A stretch of 5,546 bases of DNA from Dehalococcoidia bacterium. GTDB taxonomy: Bacteria; Chloroflexota; Dehalococcoidia; SZUA-161. The notes beneath the pieces were generated by a model that saw only the letters and a program-made list of their open reading frames with translations, searched no databases and had not been told where the DNA came from. Below are positions 4,239 through 5,546 of the stretch, in pieces. The DNA is taken from NCBI GenBank assembly GCA_020344295.1, contig CP070819.1, positions 458,408-463,953 of the forward strand, given 5' to 3'. A program made the translations under genes and the position numbers. Numbering within the stretch: the first letter of the stretch is position 1; the number at the start of each line of letters is the position of its first letter.

Positions 4239-5339
4239 ATGGAAATTGGCATAGTAGGGCTGCCTGGAAGCGGTAAGACCACGGTCTTTAAGGCCTTGAC
4301 GAAAGGCCACGCACAAACAGGCGCCTATTCTTCAGCTGCCTCAGCTCCCAATATCGGGGTGGTGAAAGTGCCGGATCCACGGCTGAATAACCTTACGGCG
4401 CTTCTAAAGCCTAAACGTACCATTGCTGCCGAGGTGATTTACGTAGATGTCGCCGCCCCTGCCAGAGGTTTTGGAAAAGGAGAAGGCCCCGGGGCTCAGT
4501 TCCTCGATAGCCTGAGTAAGGTGGATGCAATTGTCCACGTTGTGCGTGTTTTCGAGGACGATAGGGTGCCTCACGGCGAAGGGTATATAGACCCAAATCG
4601 GGATGTCGTCAACATGAACCTCGAATTGACCGTTTCCGATCTGACTATTATTGAGAGGAGGCTGGAGCGCCTGACGGCTTCGCTCAAAGGTGCCAGACAG
4701 CAGGAGAAGGAACAAATTCTCAGGGAGCAGTCTTTATTAAATAAGATCAAATCACGTCTTGAGGAAGATGTACCGGTCAGAGAACAGGAGCTATCCAGCG
4801 AGGAAATCAAGGAGATCGAGGGCTTCCAGTTTCTTACCGCAAAGCCGTTGCTGCTGCTGCTCAACATAGGTGAGAACCAAATTTCGGAAAACGATGCACT
4901 AGAGGACAGGTACCGTAATAAGTACAAAGGTGACAGCCTTGATGTAGCTACCCTCTGCGGTCAGGTCGAGATGGAGCTGACAGAACTCAGCGACAGTGAG
5001 TCCCAAGAATTTCGTGCCAGCTTGGGATTAGGCGAGTCTGGGCTTGACCGGGTGATCCAGATCTCGTACGGGTTACTAGGGTTTATTTCCTTCTTCACTG
5101 TTGTGTCCGATGAGATCAGGGCATGGACAATTCGCCGAAATACAACCGTTCAGAAGGCAGCAGGCAAGGTGCATACCGATATGGAGCGTGGTTTCATACG
5201 CGCCGAGGTCATTGGTTTCGATGATCTGATTAGCTGTGACAGTATCGCCGAAGCACGAAAGCGTGGTTTGCTTCGTCTCGAGGGTAAGAACTATATAGTA
5301 CAGGACGGTGACATCGTCACCGTCCTGTTCAATGTCTAG
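4239..5339 (+). CDS. ychF: Divergent YchF/OLA1-family P-loop ATPase with TGS domain
   Basis: YchF belongs to the Obg group of TRAFAC P-loop NTPases. It binds ribosomes and prefers ATP. The 366 residues match the family length (about 363). Order of parts: P-loop GLPGSGKTT (7-15); PDPRLNNLTALLKPKR (45-60); a switch-II region around DVAAPARG (70-77) followed by KGEGPGAQFLDSL; FEDDRVPHGEGYIDPNRDVVNMNLEL (105-130); a charged coiled-coil insertion (about 134-195); LLNIGE (207-212), the NxxE form of the G4 motif; and a C-terminal TGS domain (about 284-366) with RAWTIRR, ERGFIRAEV and QDGDIVTVLFNV. NxxE in place of NKxD is the family's known mark of ATP over GTP use. Unusual points: classic YchF has GLPNVGKST and DxAG, whereas this protein has GLPGSGKTT and DVAA, and the G5-like SAK/SAR segment is replaced by LCGQ. 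It is therefore probably a member of a divergent YchF-like branch, and the symbol should be read as family-level only. Confidence 0.88.
   Translation: MEIGIVGLPGSGKTTVFKALTKGHAQTGAYSSAASAPNIGVVKVPDPRLNNLTALLKPKRTIAAEVIYVDVAAPARGFGKGEGPGAQFLDSLSKVDAIVHVVRVFEDDRVPHGEGYIDPNRDVVNMNLELTVSDLTIIERRLERLTASLKGARQQEKEQILREQSLLNKIKSRLEEDVPVREQELSSEEIKEIEGFQFLTAKPLLLLLNIGENQISENDALEDRYRNKYKGDSLDVATLCGQVEMELTELSDSESQEFRASLGLGESGLDRVIQISYGLLGFISFFTVVSDEIRAWTIRRNTTVQKAAGKVHTDMERGFIRAEVIGFDDLISCDSIAEARKRGLLRLEGKNYIVQDGDIVTVLFNV
5301..5327. repeat. Perfect 12-bp inverted repeat at the 3' end of ychF
   Basis: Arms CAGGACGGTGAC (5301-5312) and GTCACCGTCCTG (5316-5327) are exact reverse complements around the 3-base loop ATC. 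The repeat lies within the codons for the conserved QDGDIVTVL stretch of the TGS domain. It would form a strong hairpin in RNA from either strand, just before the end of ychF and just beyond the end of the convergent gene. No T-run follows directly on either strand, so it is not a standard intrinsic terminator. Confidence 0.85.
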
Positions 5340-5351
5340 ATAAGGTCTTTT

Positions 5352-5546
5352 TCATCTCGGGAGGATCTGCTGTTCAGGTTCGAACTCGGTATATAACTGC
5401 TCGATCTCTTCCATAGTCAACGCTATATTAATCATTAGGCAGGAATCGGTCACTTCCACATCAAGCTTGTCGAGAAGCTCTGTCAGAGACGCCAGTCCTT
5501 CTTCAGAGACATCCGCTGCGCCGGGCATCTCTGCCAGTATCTCGGG
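5352..5546 (-). CDS. C-terminal end of an unrecognised acidic protein (runs off the right edge)
   Basis: An open frame enters from the right edge and ends at TGA (5352-5354), giving 64 visible residues. It is rich in Glu, Asp and Leu and looks helical: an EEGLASLTELLDKLDVEV helix and strand segment, then TMEEIEQLYTEFEPEQQILPR. It has one cysteine and no motif I recognise. There is no membrane segment in this part. The stop lies 12 bases from the end of ychF, so the two genes are convergent. The absence of stops and the protein-like composition support a real gene, but 64 residues are too few to assign a family. Confidence 0.65.
   Translation of the reverse strand, partial: PEILAEMPGAADVSEEGLASLTELLDKLDVEVTDSCLMINIALTMEEIEQLYTEFEPEQQILPR

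Overview
The window is ordinary-looking bacterial chromosome of roughly balanced base composition, densely packed, with short gaps, Shine-Dalgarno sequences and two TTG starts. The gene set suggests an anaerobic or deep-branching bacterium. My best guess is Chloroflexota (Dehalococcoidia-like), based on the B12-binding/radical SAM protein (it resembles the Ta0216-type family), the divergent YchF and the flavour of the Nuo subunits. This is an inference from memory of protein families and was not tested by any search. There are no tRNAs, rRNAs, insertion sequences or CRISPR arrays, and no gene-free stretch longer than about 170 bases.

Layout. (1) Positions 2234 down to 1 on the minus strand look like one operon: nuoA, nuoB, a 59-codon gene for an SH3/KOW-like protein, nuoC, then a B12-binding/radical SAM gene that runs off the left edge. 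NuoA is the ND3-type membrane subunit. NuoB carries the N2 iron-sulfur cluster and NuoC is the 30-kDa peripheral-arm subunit, so this is the front part of a respiratory complex I (NDH-1) operon. nuoD does not follow nuoC directly. (2) Positions 2235-2396 separate nuoA from a divergent PHP-domain phosphoesterase/metal-hydrolase gene. This region holds a recognisable promoter for each direction and, between them, a 24-bp imperfect palindrome that also contains an exact TGTGA-N6-TCACA match, the DNA half-sites typical of the CRP/FNR superfamily. (3) Positions 3071-4066 (minus) encode the DNA polymerase III delta subunit (HolA), convergent with the PHP gene. (4) Positions 4067-4238 are a second divergent promoter region whose -10 element, TATAATTATA, is itself a perfect palindrome and can serve both strands. 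(5) Positions 4239-5339 (plus) encode a divergent YchF/OLA1-type P-loop ATPase with a C-terminal TGS domain. Its last codons contain a perfect 12-bp inverted repeat. (6) The 3' end of an unrecognised acidic protein gene lies on the minus strand at the right edge, tail to tail with ychF.

Most interesting point: the small SH3-like protein is sandwiched between nuoB and nuoC, has its own ribosome binding site, and resembles in layout NdhS/NdhO, the small SH3-fold subunits of cyanobacterial and chloroplast NDH-1. It is a candidate unrecognised accessory subunit of this complex I, perhaps at the electron-input end. That functional reading is a hypothesis.
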